From Heyndrickxia camelliae (GTDB lineage: Bacteria; Bacillota; Bacilli; Bacillales; Bacillaceae_C), in contig NZ_PIQO01000002.1 in assembly GCF_002844575.1 (NCBI RefSeq), positions 186,001 through 250,000 on the forward strand: DNA of 64,000 nucleotides, in the 5' to 3' direction. Shown in pieces: positions 41,627 through 51,454 of this stretch. Numbering within the stretch: the first letter of the stretch is position 1; every line of letters begins with the position of its first letter. Made by a program: the position numbers and the translations under genes. Below the pieces are notes generated by a model. That model had not been told where the DNA came from and ran no database searches. It worked only from the letters and a program-made list of their open reading frames with translations.

Positions 41627-43384
41627 CTAAAGAATCGGAATGATAATCTCAACGATAGTCCCTTTTCCCTCTACACTCTCAATCTGAATGCCATATTCCT
41701 TCCCATACGTTAATTGCATTCGTTCATGAATATTTTTTAAACCAATAGAATCTGATTTCATCGCTGGAGAATCCAGGGTTTCCTTTATTTCTCGCAGTCT
41801 TTGTGCCGAAATCCCGTATCCGTTGTCTTCAATATAAACGTGCAAAGCAGAATCCCCTTTTTCGGCTTTCACATCTATCCAATTATCGCTAGCTTCTTTC
41901 CTAAAACCATGCTTTATATAATTTTCGATAATAGGTTGAAGAGTAAACTTTATGATTTTATTAGAATAATAGCAATCTGGAATACGGTAATAGACTTGTA
42001 AGCGAGACGAATACCTAATTTGCATCAGTTCTAAGTATTTCTTAATATGTTCTATTTCATCGCCTATCGTTACGACATCCTTGCTAGTAAGAGAGTAGCG
42101 AAACAGTTCTGCTAAATTATAAATCATCACACTCGTTGTTTTAGAGCCATCCATCACCGCTCTCATCCGGATTGCTTCGAGCGTATTGTAAAGAAAATGC
42201 GGTTGAATTTGTGATTGTAGCGCTTTCATTTCTGCTTCCCGTTGTTCAATAGTTAGTATATAAACGTCATCAATATATTGATTTAATTCATCTAACATAT
42301 CATTTAAACTATTGGAAATGGTGGAAAGTTCATCTTTTTTATCATCGTTTTGCACTCTGACAGCTAAATTTCCCTTTTTTACCTGCTTCATTGTTGCATC
42401 AATGGCATAAATTCTTTTAGCATAATTTCTCATCGCAAAATAAGCGATAATAATGGCAATGATTGCAAATAAGGAAGTAAATAAAACCATTGTCCAGTGA
42501 ACGATTGTAATCTTCGAAATCTCTTTTTCCGGTATAAAGCCTACGTACATATAGCCTGTTTCCCTGTCTGCCAAGCTATTCATGTAATAGGTTTGACCAT
42601 TCCAGTGAACTTCTCTTGAGTTCGTAGAAAAACTAAGCTTGCGCAATGGCTCCGGCAAGCTGCCCTTTTCGGAGGAGTAGAGATGATGTCCTTTGCGGTC
42701 AAAAATATAAACAGACCCTATAAGCTTTAATTTTGCGGTGTCCAGTAATTCTTCTATACCATCGAAGCTATAATAAACGGTAATATAACCGATATTTTTT
42801 AGAAGGGCAGGGTCATTAATACTTTCATTAAAAATATAGGTATTCTTGTATTTTCCATTATCATCAATGATTTCATTTGGAAGGACATTTCTTACTTGCG
42901 TTTCATTTGGAAGAGACTTGTTCCAACGGTTATGGTTAAATATAAAAGAATACTCGATATTCGTGGTAATACTGCGGAGAGCAACCGCATTAATATCCTT
43001 ATCCTGGCTAAAAAAGGTTTGTAAAAACGTATCTAAATTATTGGGTACAAATGAATTACTGTCATAATATTTATTTAATTTAAAGGAAAGATATTCACCA
43101 TATGTATGCTGAAGCGCAAAACTAATATCTGTAAGAAGATCATTTTTCATATAAAGCTCCCGTACCGAGCTTTGCAGGTATTCATGCTTTCGGTCAAAAG
43201 TCGATTCAATTCTTTCCAATGTTCTCGAATTATAATCGAGCTCCTCTTGCACCTTTACTTGTGTATAATACCTTGATAAAACAAGCAGTAATAGAAACAG
43301 GGTGAGGACAATCGTTATGGAATAAATCAACAGTACCTTATTGAAGACACGATTCTTAAACTGCTCCATCACTTTTAACAGCAT
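41627..43384 (-). CDS. Sensor histidine kinase (YesM-like)
   Basis: A 585-residue kinase with an N-terminal membrane helix (about 17-37), a 250-residue extracellular dCache-like sensor part, a second helix near 285 (VLFTSLFAIIAIIIAYFA), a HAMP domain, and a His_kinase region with QIQPHFLYNTLEAIRMRA near 388 carrying the acceptor His. The C-terminal ATPase box is DNGYGISAQRL near 530. The start at ATG 43384 follows GGAGGGG. It lies 116 bases downstream of the GH38 gene and 13 bases before the regulator gene. The large sensor domain suggests direct detection of glycan or binding protein. Confidence 0.9.
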   Translation of the reverse strand: MLLKVMEQFKNRVFNKVLLIYSITIVLTLFLLLLVLSRYYTQVKVQEELDYNSRTLERIESTFDRKHEYLQSSVRELYMKNDLLTDISFALQHTYGEYLSFKLNKYYDSNSFVPNNLDTFLQTFFSQDKDINAVALRSITTNIEYSFIFNHNRWNKSLPNETQVRNVLPNEIIDDNGKYKNTYIFNESINDPALLKNIGYITVYYSFDGIEELLDTAKLKLIGSVYIFDRKGHHLYSSEKGSLPEPLRKLSFSTNSREVHWNGQTYYMNSLADRETGYMYVGFIPEKEISKITIVHWTMVLFTSLFAIIAIIIAYFAMRNYAKRIYAIDATMKQVKKGNLAVRVQNDDKKDELSTISNSLNDMLDELNQYIDDVYILTIEQREAEMKALQSQIQPHFLYNTLEAIRMRAVMDGSKTTSVMIYNLAELFRYSLTSKDVVTIGDEIEHIKKYLELMQIRYSSRLQVYYRIPDCYYSNKIIKFTLQPIIENYIKHGFRKEASDNWIDVKAEKGDSALHVYIEDNGYGISAQRLREIKETLDSPAMKSDSIGLKNIHERMQLTYGKEYGIQIESVEGKGTIVEIIIPIL

Positions 43385-43500
43385 TATCCCCTCCACTTTT
43401 CTTCCAGACAATGAATTCTCTATTATTATAGCAAAAAAGGAAACAATCAAACATGGGTGCTAGCTATCAAGTTCATATGCCAGACACCCATATAGATAAA

Positions 43501-46500
43501 TTATTCAAATGTTATAAGAAATGTTTTGATTTCGTATGGCTTTATAGTAAAATTCAACACACCATTTTGTGGACCTGTTACTGCTTCCTCCATTAAATTG
43601 GTTTCAGACCACTCTTTCCATGCAAACGGAAAATCTATCTGAACGTCTCCACGTTTTCCCTTATATTCATGAATTCTTATAATGATTCCATCCTCGTTTT
43701 CTGCTTTTTTAACAGAATCAACATGTATATGGTTATGTGCATACACTTGCATAAAGGATGAGATATCTGTCTTTGGTTTCCCTTTTACTGCTTGTAAAGG
43801 ATTATTCACATACCATGCCTCTTTCACTGTATTCCCTTCTCGCCAATCTCCTCGATGCGGGTAGAGAGAATAGGTGAAAAAATGGGTCCCTTGGTCAGCT
43901 GTTGGATCAGGGTAGGTTGCTGCCTTAAGTAAAGAAAGCCGAAGCACATTATCTTTAATATCATAACCATACTTACAATCATTCAATAAACTTACTCCAT
44001 AATCGGCTTCAGACAAGTCTGCCCACTGATGGCCGACACTCTCAAAACGTGCCATATCCCAGCTTGTGTTCCAGTGGGTTGGTCTTTTCACGTTCCCAAA
44101 TTGGATATCATAGGTAGCCTCTACCGCTCTGATATCGACAGGAAATTGTACCTTTAATAATTTCCTTTTTTCATGCCAGTCCACTTTTGTTGTAAAATCA
44201 ATGCGTTTGTTCTGTGCATAAAGAATCATATCTTGTTCGATTACAGATTGGCGATAGTTCCATTTCGTGCGAATAACTGTTCGAAGAGTTCCGCATTCTA
44301 TCACTTCCCTTGATATAACCTTTTTCACTATTTCATATTTTTCTTGATAAAAAATGTCAATATCCCAAGCATCATGGGCGAGTGGTTTGTCTTCATATAC
44401 GGTGAACACATTTCCATTTTGATCCCCTGAAAGAACTTCCCGCTTTGCTTCCTTATCGAAAATGCGTTGCAGCTGTGCATCTTCGTTCCAGCTTATTTCG
44501 TAGAATGGAGTGGAAATGGCATTTTCCCGCACAACAAATGGATTGTTTTTGAAACTATCCTCTTCCTTTGCTTTAACAAACCTAATTTCCAGCATTCCAA
44601 ATTGCGGAACGTTTGGCAAAAAGACCAGCCAGCCTGTTTCCGCTTTCTGGCTTATTAACTTTGCTCCATTTGTATCTGTCCAAAATCCGCTCTGACCATT
44701 ATCATCATCCTCTGGTATAAAGACGATATTTTCGTCTTCCCACTGTGAAGAATGATAAACCGTGTAAGAGGTGCTCGAATCTTCCATTATATTTTCTAAT
44801 GCCTGAATGGCACATTCTGTTCCAATCTTCTCTGCCTCCGCGTATTCCAACTTGGAATCCTCATATACCTCATGTATGGAAGATCCCGGGATAATATCAT
44901 GAAATTGATTTCGCAGAATAATTTTCCAACCCGCATCTAATTGCTCCTTTGGATACCGCTCCCATTGTCCCAATGAACTCCAGACATTAAGCCATTCAGC
45001 TTCGCGGTATGCTAGTTCTAATTTGCGGTTCATCCGTTTGTTGTATGCTTGACTAGTATAAGTACCACGATGATATTCAAGATACAGCTCTCCATCCCAG
45101 CGATGAACGTATTCCCTTGTATTTTTCACCCGCTCCTGCAGTATGTTGAAAAATTCACCAGCTGTCGATGTTTTTACCTTCGGGATGCCAGGTACTTCAT
45201 CAAGATGACGTCGCAATTCCAGCATTTCACGATTTACACCGCCTCCGCCATCTCCATAACCATAAGATAAAAGCAGATCCTGATTAACTTCTTTATTTCG
45301 ATAAGATTTCCACGCACCCGTAACTGTTCTTGCCGTAATCAACCCGTTATATGTATAAAACCATGAATCCTCCGGGTTCCAAGGTTCTGGGGTTGTGATG
45401 AAATGCGTTAAAATTTCACTGCCATCTATTCCACGCCAAAAGAAGGTATCATGTGGCATTCGATTATACTGATTCCAACTAATCTTGGTAGTCATAAATG
45501 TTTCAATCCCTGATTTTTTGAGAATTTGTGGGAGTGCCCAGCTATATCCGAATACATCCGGCAGCCATAAATACTTGCAATCCTTAGCAAATTCTTTTTG
45601 AAAAAAAGCTTTTCCATATAATATTTGCCGAACTAATGATTCCCCGCTTGGTATATTGCAATCTGCTTCCAGCCACATGGCTCCATCAGGTTCCCATTTT
45701 CCGTCTTGGATCTGCGCTTTCATTTTTTCAAAAATTTCAGGATAGTCTTGTTTGATATACTCATATAATTGCGGTTGAATCTGTAAAAAATAATAATCCG
45801 GATACTGCTTCATTAACTGCAAGACGGTAGAAAAGGATCTGGCCGCCTTTTCTCTCGTATGTTTCAGTCTCCACAACCAAGCAACATCGATATGCGTATG
45901 CCCGATGCAGTGGATGGTAACGGGATGATTTTTCTCCATTACCTCCAGTTTTTCACGAAGATATGATTGTGCAACCATACAGCTCTCATAAAATTCCTCG
46001 CTGCCGGGAATGCTCCAATCCACTAGTTGATAGGCCTCATTTAATGTAGTTGTTAGCATTTGTTTTTCCGGTTGTGACGCTTCCATTTCTTTAATAGATT
46101 GATAGATTGCGAGCGAGGTAAAATAAAAGTCGTCTAGCTGCTCATCCAGCCAGCACAGCTTTGCCGTTTTCAACATATAATACTGCTCACGTGGCTCACC
46201 CCCGCCTTCAAGCCCTGACCATAAACGAAAATCTAACTTTGCTTGACTCCCAATATGTTCTTCGGAAAAAAATACTTCTTGATGATTCGAGTCTACTCCT
46301 TGATAGGGTTGATCATTTACAAATAAAAGCGATTCAAAACCGGAATTATTTCCCCCGCCTGTTCGGCCAAAGTCAAATAACCCAAGTACTTTTTTCCCGC
46401 ACCATTCAACAGGGATACCCACAATAGTGGTTAACCATAAATAAAGGTCACGCCCATGCCATCTATCTCCTATTTTCATTGTTTGTGAGCCTGTTTGTGG

Positions 46501-46629
46501 CGGAGGATATGCCCCGATTTCCCCTGCATCCTCTGTGCATAAAAAGGCTGGGAGGGTAATCGCATCCCTGTATCGGAATGCGGCCAACTCTTGTATTCTA
46601 GCTTCTAATTTTCTCTCTGTAAGGAACAT
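43501..46629 (-). CDS. Alpha-mannosidase, GH38 (Ams1/large type)
   Basis: A 1042-residue cytosolic enzyme. After a 235-residue N-terminal region, the catalytic domain starts with HCIGHTHIDVAWLW (zinc ligands H244 or H246 and D248), and the nucleophile is D358 in WLPDVFGYSWALPQILKKSG. A helical bundle (about 500-620) and a large beta-rich C-terminus follow, as in vacuolar Ams1-like GH38. It probably trims alpha-1,2/1,3/1,6-mannose from imported oligosaccharides. It differs in length and subfamily from the 899-residue GH38 in the same locus. No signal peptide. Confidence 0.92.
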   Translation of the reverse strand: MFLTERKLEARIQELAAFRYRDAITLPAFLCTEDAGEIGAYPPPQTGSQTMKIGDRWHGRDLYLWLTTIVGIPVEWCGKKVLGLFDFGRTGGGNNSGFESLLFVNDQPYQGVDSNHQEVFFSEEHIGSQAKLDFRLWSGLEGGGEPREQYYMLKTAKLCWLDEQLDDFYFTSLAIYQSIKEMEASQPEKQMLTTTLNEAYQLVDWSIPGSEEFYESCMVAQSYLREKLEVMEKNHPVTIHCIGHTHIDVAWLWRLKHTREKAARSFSTVLQLMKQYPDYYFLQIQPQLYEYIKQDYPEIFEKMKAQIQDGKWEPDGAMWLEADCNIPSGESLVRQILYGKAFFQKEFAKDCKYLWLPDVFGYSWALPQILKKSGIETFMTTKISWNQYNRMPHDTFFWRGIDGSEILTHFITTPEPWNPEDSWFYTYNGLITARTVTGAWKSYRNKEVNQDLLLSYGYGDGGGGVNREMLELRRHLDEVPGIPKVKTSTAGEFFNILQERVKNTREYVHRWDGELYLEYHRGTYTSQAYNKRMNRKLELAYREAEWLNVWSSLGQWERYPKEQLDAGWKIILRNQFHDIIPGSSIHEVYEDSKLEYAEAEKIGTECAIQALENIMEDSSTSYTVYHSSQWEDENIVFIPEDDDNGQSGFWTDTNGAKLISQKAETGWLVFLPNVPQFGMLEIRFVKAKEEDSFKNNPFVVRENAISTPFYEISWNEDAQLQRIFDKEAKREVLSGDQNGNVFTVYEDKPLAHDAWDIDIFYQEKYEIVKKVISREVIECGTLRTVIRTKWNYRQSVIEQDMILYAQNKRIDFTTKVDWHEKRKLLKVQFPVDIRAVEATYDIQFGNVKRPTHWNTSWDMARFESVGHQWADLSEADYGVSLLNDCKYGYDIKDNVLRLSLLKAATYPDPTADQGTHFFTYSLYPHRGDWREGNTVKEAWYVNNPLQAVKGKPKTDISSFMQVYAHNHIHVDSVKKAENEDGIIIRIHEYKGKRGDVQIDFPFAWKEWSETNLMEEAVTGPQNGVLNFTIKPYEIKTFLITFE

Positions 46630-46720
46630 GTATACACCCCATTTGTTTCTATGAGCTTTGCATAATATTTTTGCACTTCAATAGAATCTTATTTTCAAAT
46701 AAAAACCTTTGCTAACGATG

Positions 46721-47368
46721 TTACTTTTCCATTGGATAAATGTTATTGTTGTTCACCCATGACGGATCTAAAGCTGGAGCCAGCTTGCGAAACCGTCTTA
46801 AACACACCGTCATAATCCAATAAGCTGGCAAAACTCCGGATGCAAACGGAATCAATCCTGGTATATTTCGCATTAAATATCCGATGAAAAATAAACCAAC
46901 GGCAATCAAGATAGTTGATGCGGGACTAATGATTGAAATAATAAAAGATTGTTTAATATAATCCCGGATAGAGTATTGAAAATGAACATAAATAGGGAAA
47001 AAGTGAATGAATGCATTTAATAGAAGAAAGATCAAAAAGTATAGAAAAAAGTACAGCATGACGGAGAACGTTCCCTGCATGGCACCTGCGATTCTTACAT
47101 CTATCCATAAGAATCCCCCAATTAAGGCAAAAAACAGACCGATGATATTACTACGATAAAACTCTTGCTTAAATACTTTAAAAAACGTATTCCAAATTGG
47201 TACTCCAAAGTCCTTTTGAGCCCATCGTCTTGTAATGGTATACAGTGCAATCGTCGCAGGCATAACTCCAAAAATACCCAAACCCGCTACAATAAAAAGC
47301 AGCCAGGCAATGTTCACCCATACCAATCTTGTCACCCATTGACATCCTTCATACAATACTTTTCCCAT
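46721..47368 (-). CDS. DUF624 membrane protein (YesL-like)
   Basis: A 215-residue membrane protein with about five helices, matching the DUF624/YesL family: VTRLVWVNIAWLLFIVAGLG near residue 13 and MPATIALYTITRRWAQ near 36. Members accompany LplABC-type importers and YesMN-type regulators in Bacillaceae polysaccharide loci; their role is unknown. Here it lies between the GH85 and GH38 genes, and a terminator-like hairpin precedes it. Confidence 0.85.
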   Translation of the reverse strand: MGKVLYEGCQWVTRLVWVNIAWLLFIVAGLGIFGVMPATIALYTITRRWAQKDFGVPIWNTFFKVFKQEFYRSNIIGLFFALIGGFLWIDVRIAGAMQGTFSVMLYFFLYFLIFLLLNAFIHFFPIYVHFQYSIRDYIKQSFIISIISPASTILIAVGLFFIGYLMRNIPGLIPFASGVLPAYWIMTVCLRRFRKLAPALDPSWVNNNNIYPMEK

Positions 47369-47389
47369 GATGATTCATCTCCCCTGTTA

Positions 47390-47422
47390 AAAAAAGAAGG
47401 AGGAGAGCAATCCCCCTCCATT
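47390..47422 (-). terminator. Terminator-like hairpin after the GH85 gene
   Basis: Minus strand GGAGGGGGATTGCTCTCCTCC followed by TTCTTTTTTT, right after the GH85 stop codon. The stem is G/C rich and T-tailed. It would reduce transcription into DUF624 and the second GH38 gene. Confidence 0.65.
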
Positions 47423-47423
47423 A

Positions 47424-50090
47424 TTAATATCCGTATACTTCTAATTCATATATCCTTGCTGCCTGATCCCCACCCTGTGTCGGCTGTTGAATGGTTAATC
47501 GTACAAATCGTGCCTGTGTGATTGGAATCGTATGCTTCGTTACTGCATCTTGATTATTGGTAACTTGGACAACAGGAGTCCATGTCTCCCCATCGACACT
47601 AACTTCAATGGTAAAAGCTTTTGTATTATAAGCAGGAGATTCTCCGCCTGCCTCTGCATGGGAGAGGTCAAATTCTGTTAACGAATATACTTTCCCAAGA
47701 TCAATCTTTAACCATTTATCAGCATCCAATGTGCACCATTTACTATTATTCGAAACAGTTCCATCGATTGCCTTGCTTGGATTTTCACTTGAACTGCACT
47801 GTCCGCTGGCAATGGCTGTTTTATTTAAAGAAACATTGGTTATATTTTTCGCATCCTTAGAAATCGTAATAAGATTCTCTTTTACTATTACATCTTCCCC
47901 TTCAGAATTCTTCGCGATCAGCTTTACGCTGTACACTCCCTCTTTATCATAGATAACAATTGGATTGTTTTCCTTACTTGTTGCTGGAGTCGCTCCATCC
48001 ATTACCCACTCTACCGATTCAGTTACCTCTGATGAATCATTAAAAAACTGAATCTCATCACCAGGTGCAGCAACGGTACGACTGACATGAAAATCAGCTT
48101 TAGGCTTTGGATATGGCGGCCATGTGAAAGAAGTGGAAGAAACTTGACTGCGATGGTAAACGGAATCCACTGCAATCACCTCAATATTAGTAGTCGTTTC
48201 CTTGCCGCTGCGTTTCATATTTGCAACATAAAAGTGATTATTATACGTGGCTCCTAGCCATTCCTTCTCCCCGTTTGGAAGCTTACGATATATTTCATAT
48301 AAGTGACCTCTCTTACCTTGCCAGCTAATGGCACCTTCCATATAGATATCATCTTTGAAGGATGCCTGATCCATTTGAACGCCTTTTACAGGTTCTACTT
48401 TTTGCTGCACATCATGCTTGTTATAAACACTGATTTCCCCTATATGAATTTGAAAGTCTTTCCTTTCTTTCTCACTATCAAAAAATAGGGAAATACCAAC
48501 CATTTTTTTGCCTGCAGCTTTATGAAGTTTAATAGTGTCTGTTACCCATTGTCCTTTACTTTGCTTATTTACGTGATAATACTTGTAATGATTAGGCTGA
48601 TCCAAAAAGCTGACACCGACCTTTACATGCGGATCTTTCTCAGTAGTCTTATACGTAATAGAAAGCTCTGTATCCTTTTGGATATTAACATCTGTTTTAT
48701 ATAGTTTTATATTCGTTGCATTTTCTTTATTTAAGATGCCAGATACCTTCAGTGAACTACCGCCATCATAAGCCTCATTCCAGTCAAAATCTACATTAAG
48801 AGGAGTCCCATTACTTTCTCTAATCCATCTCCATGTTGGCAGGATATCTTGTAAACTGCGATTATCCCAAGCTGTATTACGGACAACCTTACCATTTTCG
48901 GCGAAGAACTTACCGCTTCCGGTATTGAAATGTGTGACAAATGGAAGTGTTGTAACCGCTGTTTTATCGGTAAAGTAATGAGCCATCCCTTTCCAATTGC
49001 CATTGTTGCTTGTATTAGTAGGATCACCGTTTTTCCCAACCCAAAATTGATTTTCTATTGCATAAAATTCTTCTGTTGATGAGGTGGACTTAAATGCCCA
49101 GTCTGGTCGATATATCCCTAATGAAGTCCATGGCTGCCCGTTTTCAGGGAAGATTCCTTGCCATGGTACACTCGTTGCTGTTCCGTTAGCTTCTACATCT
49201 ATTCCAGCAAACAGATCATACGGACTGCGGCCAATTTCCTTTGCTTTACTTGCGGACGCTTGCATGGAGCTCCACCAAAAGTTCAAAAACATACTATCTG
49301 CTACACGTTGATTTGCATCTTGTAAGAAGCTCTTATTTTGATCTGTTAAAGCATTTTGCCAATTCACGGATCCTGTTTTCGTCATGGCGTCATACCACAT
49401 GATGTGCATATTTTTCGACTTATGCTCTTGCAAATAAACAAGAAACTCCTTCATTCTTTCAGCGGTTTGACCATTCCCACCTGCTGTTTCCTGGTTGATA
49501 AACCAGCCGTCAAACCCATAATAATTAGCTACTTCTATTAGCTTATCCGCGGCAGGAAAGGAACCGTCTGCCCTTTGTGTAAGCATTTCGTTCACCCATT
49601 CTATCTTTCCTCCATAAGCTGTTGGCGGAAAAAAGATATTGCCGAGAATTGGTACTCCATTTTTATGTGCGGCATCAATGACATCTGCACTCGGCGGCAC
49701 GATAATCCCTTCCCCAGCAGATCCTGCCCAATACACCATCAAGTCTGTGTATTGCCAATAACTAAAAGAATTTACAAAGAAATTGTCTCCTCCTTGGGAA
49801 GGAACACCACTTGTATTCTCGTTTAAAGCGGATAATGCAACAAGTTTTGCATCGGATTGCGAATGATTATTTACCTTATATAATACTTCCCGATTGGAGA
49901 GCGGAATGGAGCTACGATTAAACACAGCATCCGGATCCTTCTCAGGGCTCCATTGTAAAAGCGTATCCGGAAACCAATACGAGGATTCAGGCTGCTTCGC
50001 AAAGCTGATATGTGGCAGCATAAAGAATAGAATCATGATACCAATCCCAATATAGAAACGATAAACTGCTTTCATTTTGACCAAGAACAT
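47424..50090 (-). CDS. Secreted endo-beta-N-acetylglucosaminidase, GH85
   Basis: An 888-residue protein with a signal peptide (MKAVYRFYIGIGIMILFFML, cleavage near FAK). The GH85 catalytic domain has N199 and E201 in GWFINQETAGG, matching the oxazoline-stabilising Asn and acid Glu of Endo-A/Endo-D. A PKD-like domain (about 660-745, ADFHVSRTVAAPGDEIQFFN) and a C-terminal F5/8C-type domain (about 750-888, NPSKAIDGTVSNNSKWCTLD) probably bind carbohydrate. No LPXTG anchor is present, so it is released or loosely bound. It cleaves between the two core GlcNAc residues of N-glycans. The start is uncertain: ATG 50090, TTG 50084 or ATG 50075 all lie close to an AGAGGTGA site. Confidence 0.93.
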   Translation of the reverse strand: MFLVKMKAVYRFYIGIGIMILFFMLPHISFAKQPESSYWFPDTLLQWSPEKDPDAVFNRSSIPLSNREVLYKVNNHSQSDAKLVALSALNENTSGVPSQGGDNFFVNSFSYWQYTDLMVYWAGSAGEGIIVPPSADVIDAAHKNGVPILGNIFFPPTAYGGKIEWVNEMLTQRADGSFPAADKLIEVANYYGFDGWFINQETAGGNGQTAERMKEFLVYLQEHKSKNMHIMWYDAMTKTGSVNWQNALTDQNKSFLQDANQRVADSMFLNFWWSSMQASASKAKEIGRSPYDLFAGIDVEANGTATSVPWQGIFPENGQPWTSLGIYRPDWAFKSTSSTEEFYAIENQFWVGKNGDPTNTSNNGNWKGMAHYFTDKTAVTTLPFVTHFNTGSGKFFAENGKVVRNTAWDNRSLQDILPTWRWIRESNGTPLNVDFDWNEAYDGGSSLKVSGILNKENATNIKLYKTDVNIQKDTELSITYKTTEKDPHVKVGVSFLDQPNHYKYYHVNKQSKGQWVTDTIKLHKAAGKKMVGISLFFDSEKERKDFQIHIGEISVYNKHDVQQKVEPVKGVQMDQASFKDDIYMEGAISWQGKRGHLYEIYRKLPNGEKEWLGATYNNHFYVANMKRSGKETTTNIEVIAVDSVYHRSQVSSTSFTWPPYPKPKADFHVSRTVAAPGDEIQFFNDSSEVTESVEWVMDGATPATSKENNPIVIYDKEGVYSVKLIAKNSEGEDVIVKENLITISKDAKNITNVSLNKTAIASGQCSSSENPSKAIDGTVSNNSKWCTLDADKWLKIDLGKVYSLTEFDLSHAEAGGESPAYNTKAFTIEVSVDGETWTPVVQVTNNQDAVTKHTIPITQARFVRLTIQQPTQGGDQAARIYELEVYGY

Positions 50091-50131
50091 TCACCTCTAG
50101 GATATTATTTCTCCCTGTTCGTTCTATGTTG

Positions 50132-51454
50132 TCATTTCGTGCACGATAATTGCTGATATAATGGACTGCCTTTCACCGCATATCCACATAAGCTTAATAC
50201 GAACTCACTGAACATAGAATTTGCCCACGAAAACCAATCACGTGTGAATTCCTCCGGTTGATCTGCGTGAAAACCTTCATGCATAAAACCGGTTCCTCCG
50301 TCTGTTTGCTTCATCACCTCCAATATCCATTGTCTTTCTTCCACATCCGTTGTCGTCATGCCTTGCATAGCAAGGGCAATATGCCATATATAATGATCAG
50401 GTGTATGTGGACTGCCAATCCCTCTTGCCGCTTTACCTTCATAATAGTAAGGGTTATCACGACTTAATAAGAACTTTCTAGTATTCTTGTAATTTACATC
50501 GTCATAGGAGCACCAGCCAAGATACGGTAACGATAAAAGACTTGGGACATTGGCATCATCCATGAGGTTGTAATGCCCCCTGCCATCTGTTTCATACACA
50601 TACATATTTCCGTAAATCGGATGCTCTAATACTCCATATTTTTCAATCCCCGACTTGATTTCGGCTGCAAGTACTTCACATTCCGCTTGAATAACAGTAT
50701 TTCCTAAAACATCCTTACAAATTTCCGCAGCGTATTGTAAAACGACTACTGCAAACATATTTGCAGGGATTAAATAACCGTATAGGCAAGCATCATCACT
50801 AGGACGGAAGCCACTCCAGGTCATACCTGTCGGGGCTGTCAACGATCCCTTGCCCCCACGGTTTAATGTATCAGATTGGCGAACATTTTGACGCTCAAAT
50901 AGATAAGGGGATGCGGTTTCATGATGTTGCTCTGTTTTCCAAACTTCAAGAATCTTTTCTAAGCCTTGAATAAAGGTTCCATTAAATTGACTTGTTCTTC
51001 CCGTTGCTTTCCATAATAAATAGGAAAGCTGGATTGGATAACATAAAGAATCTATTTCATACTTTCGTTCCCATATGTAAGAAGTCATCTCTGTTACATC
51101 ACTTTGATGCCCTTTGCCATTTGCCGTTTCATTAAATGCATTTGCGTATGGGTCATGGATAATATACTGAAATTGACGGCGGACAACCCCTTCAATGAGA
51201 TCCGCAATTTCAGAATCATGTTCTGCTGCGATTAGATAAGGACGGACTTGGGCAGCGGAATCCCTTAGCCACATGGCCGGTATATCCCCCGTAATCACAA
51301 ATGTCGTTCCGTCAGCCTGCGGTTTTAAAGTCGTTTGATACGTATTAACAAAGCATTGTTCAAACATCTTTTGCAGCTTCTTGTCCTCTGGAAATGTTGC
51401 TTTTACATGATTAATGATTGTTTGTAGTGATTGTGGAATTATTGGTTCTGTCAT
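50132..51454 (-). CDS. Exo-alpha-1,6-mannosidase, GH125
   Basis: A 440-residue enzyme of GH125 with GDIPAMWLRDSAAQVRPYL near residue 56, GFRPSDDACLYGYLIPANMF from 216 and HEGFHADQPEEFTRDWFSWA near 392. D220 and E393 fall at the numbering reported for the catalytic acid and base of the Streptococcus pneumoniae enzyme. It inverts alpha-1,6-linked mannose without a metal ion. The start at ATG 51454 overlaps the preceding GH38 stop by one base (TAATG), which indicates coupling. Cytosolic; acts after import. Confidence 0.93.
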   Translation of the reverse strand: MTEPIIPQSLQTIINHVKATFPEDKKLQKMFEQCFVNTYQTTLKPQADGTTFVITGDIPAMWLRDSAAQVRPYLIAAEHDSEIADLIEGVVRRQFQYIIHDPYANAFNETANGKGHQSDVTEMTSYIWERKYEIDSLCYPIQLSYLLWKATGRTSQFNGTFIQGLEKILEVWKTEQHHETASPYLFERQNVRQSDTLNRGGKGSLTAPTGMTWSGFRPSDDACLYGYLIPANMFAVVVLQYAAEICKDVLGNTVIQAECEVLAAEIKSGIEKYGVLEHPIYGNMYVYETDGRGHYNLMDDANVPSLLSLPYLGWCSYDDVNYKNTRKFLLSRDNPYYYEGKAARGIGSPHTPDHYIWHIALAMQGMTTTDVEERQWILEVMKQTDGGTGFMHEGFHADQPEEFTRDWFSWANSMFSEFVLSLCGYAVKGSPLYQQLSCTK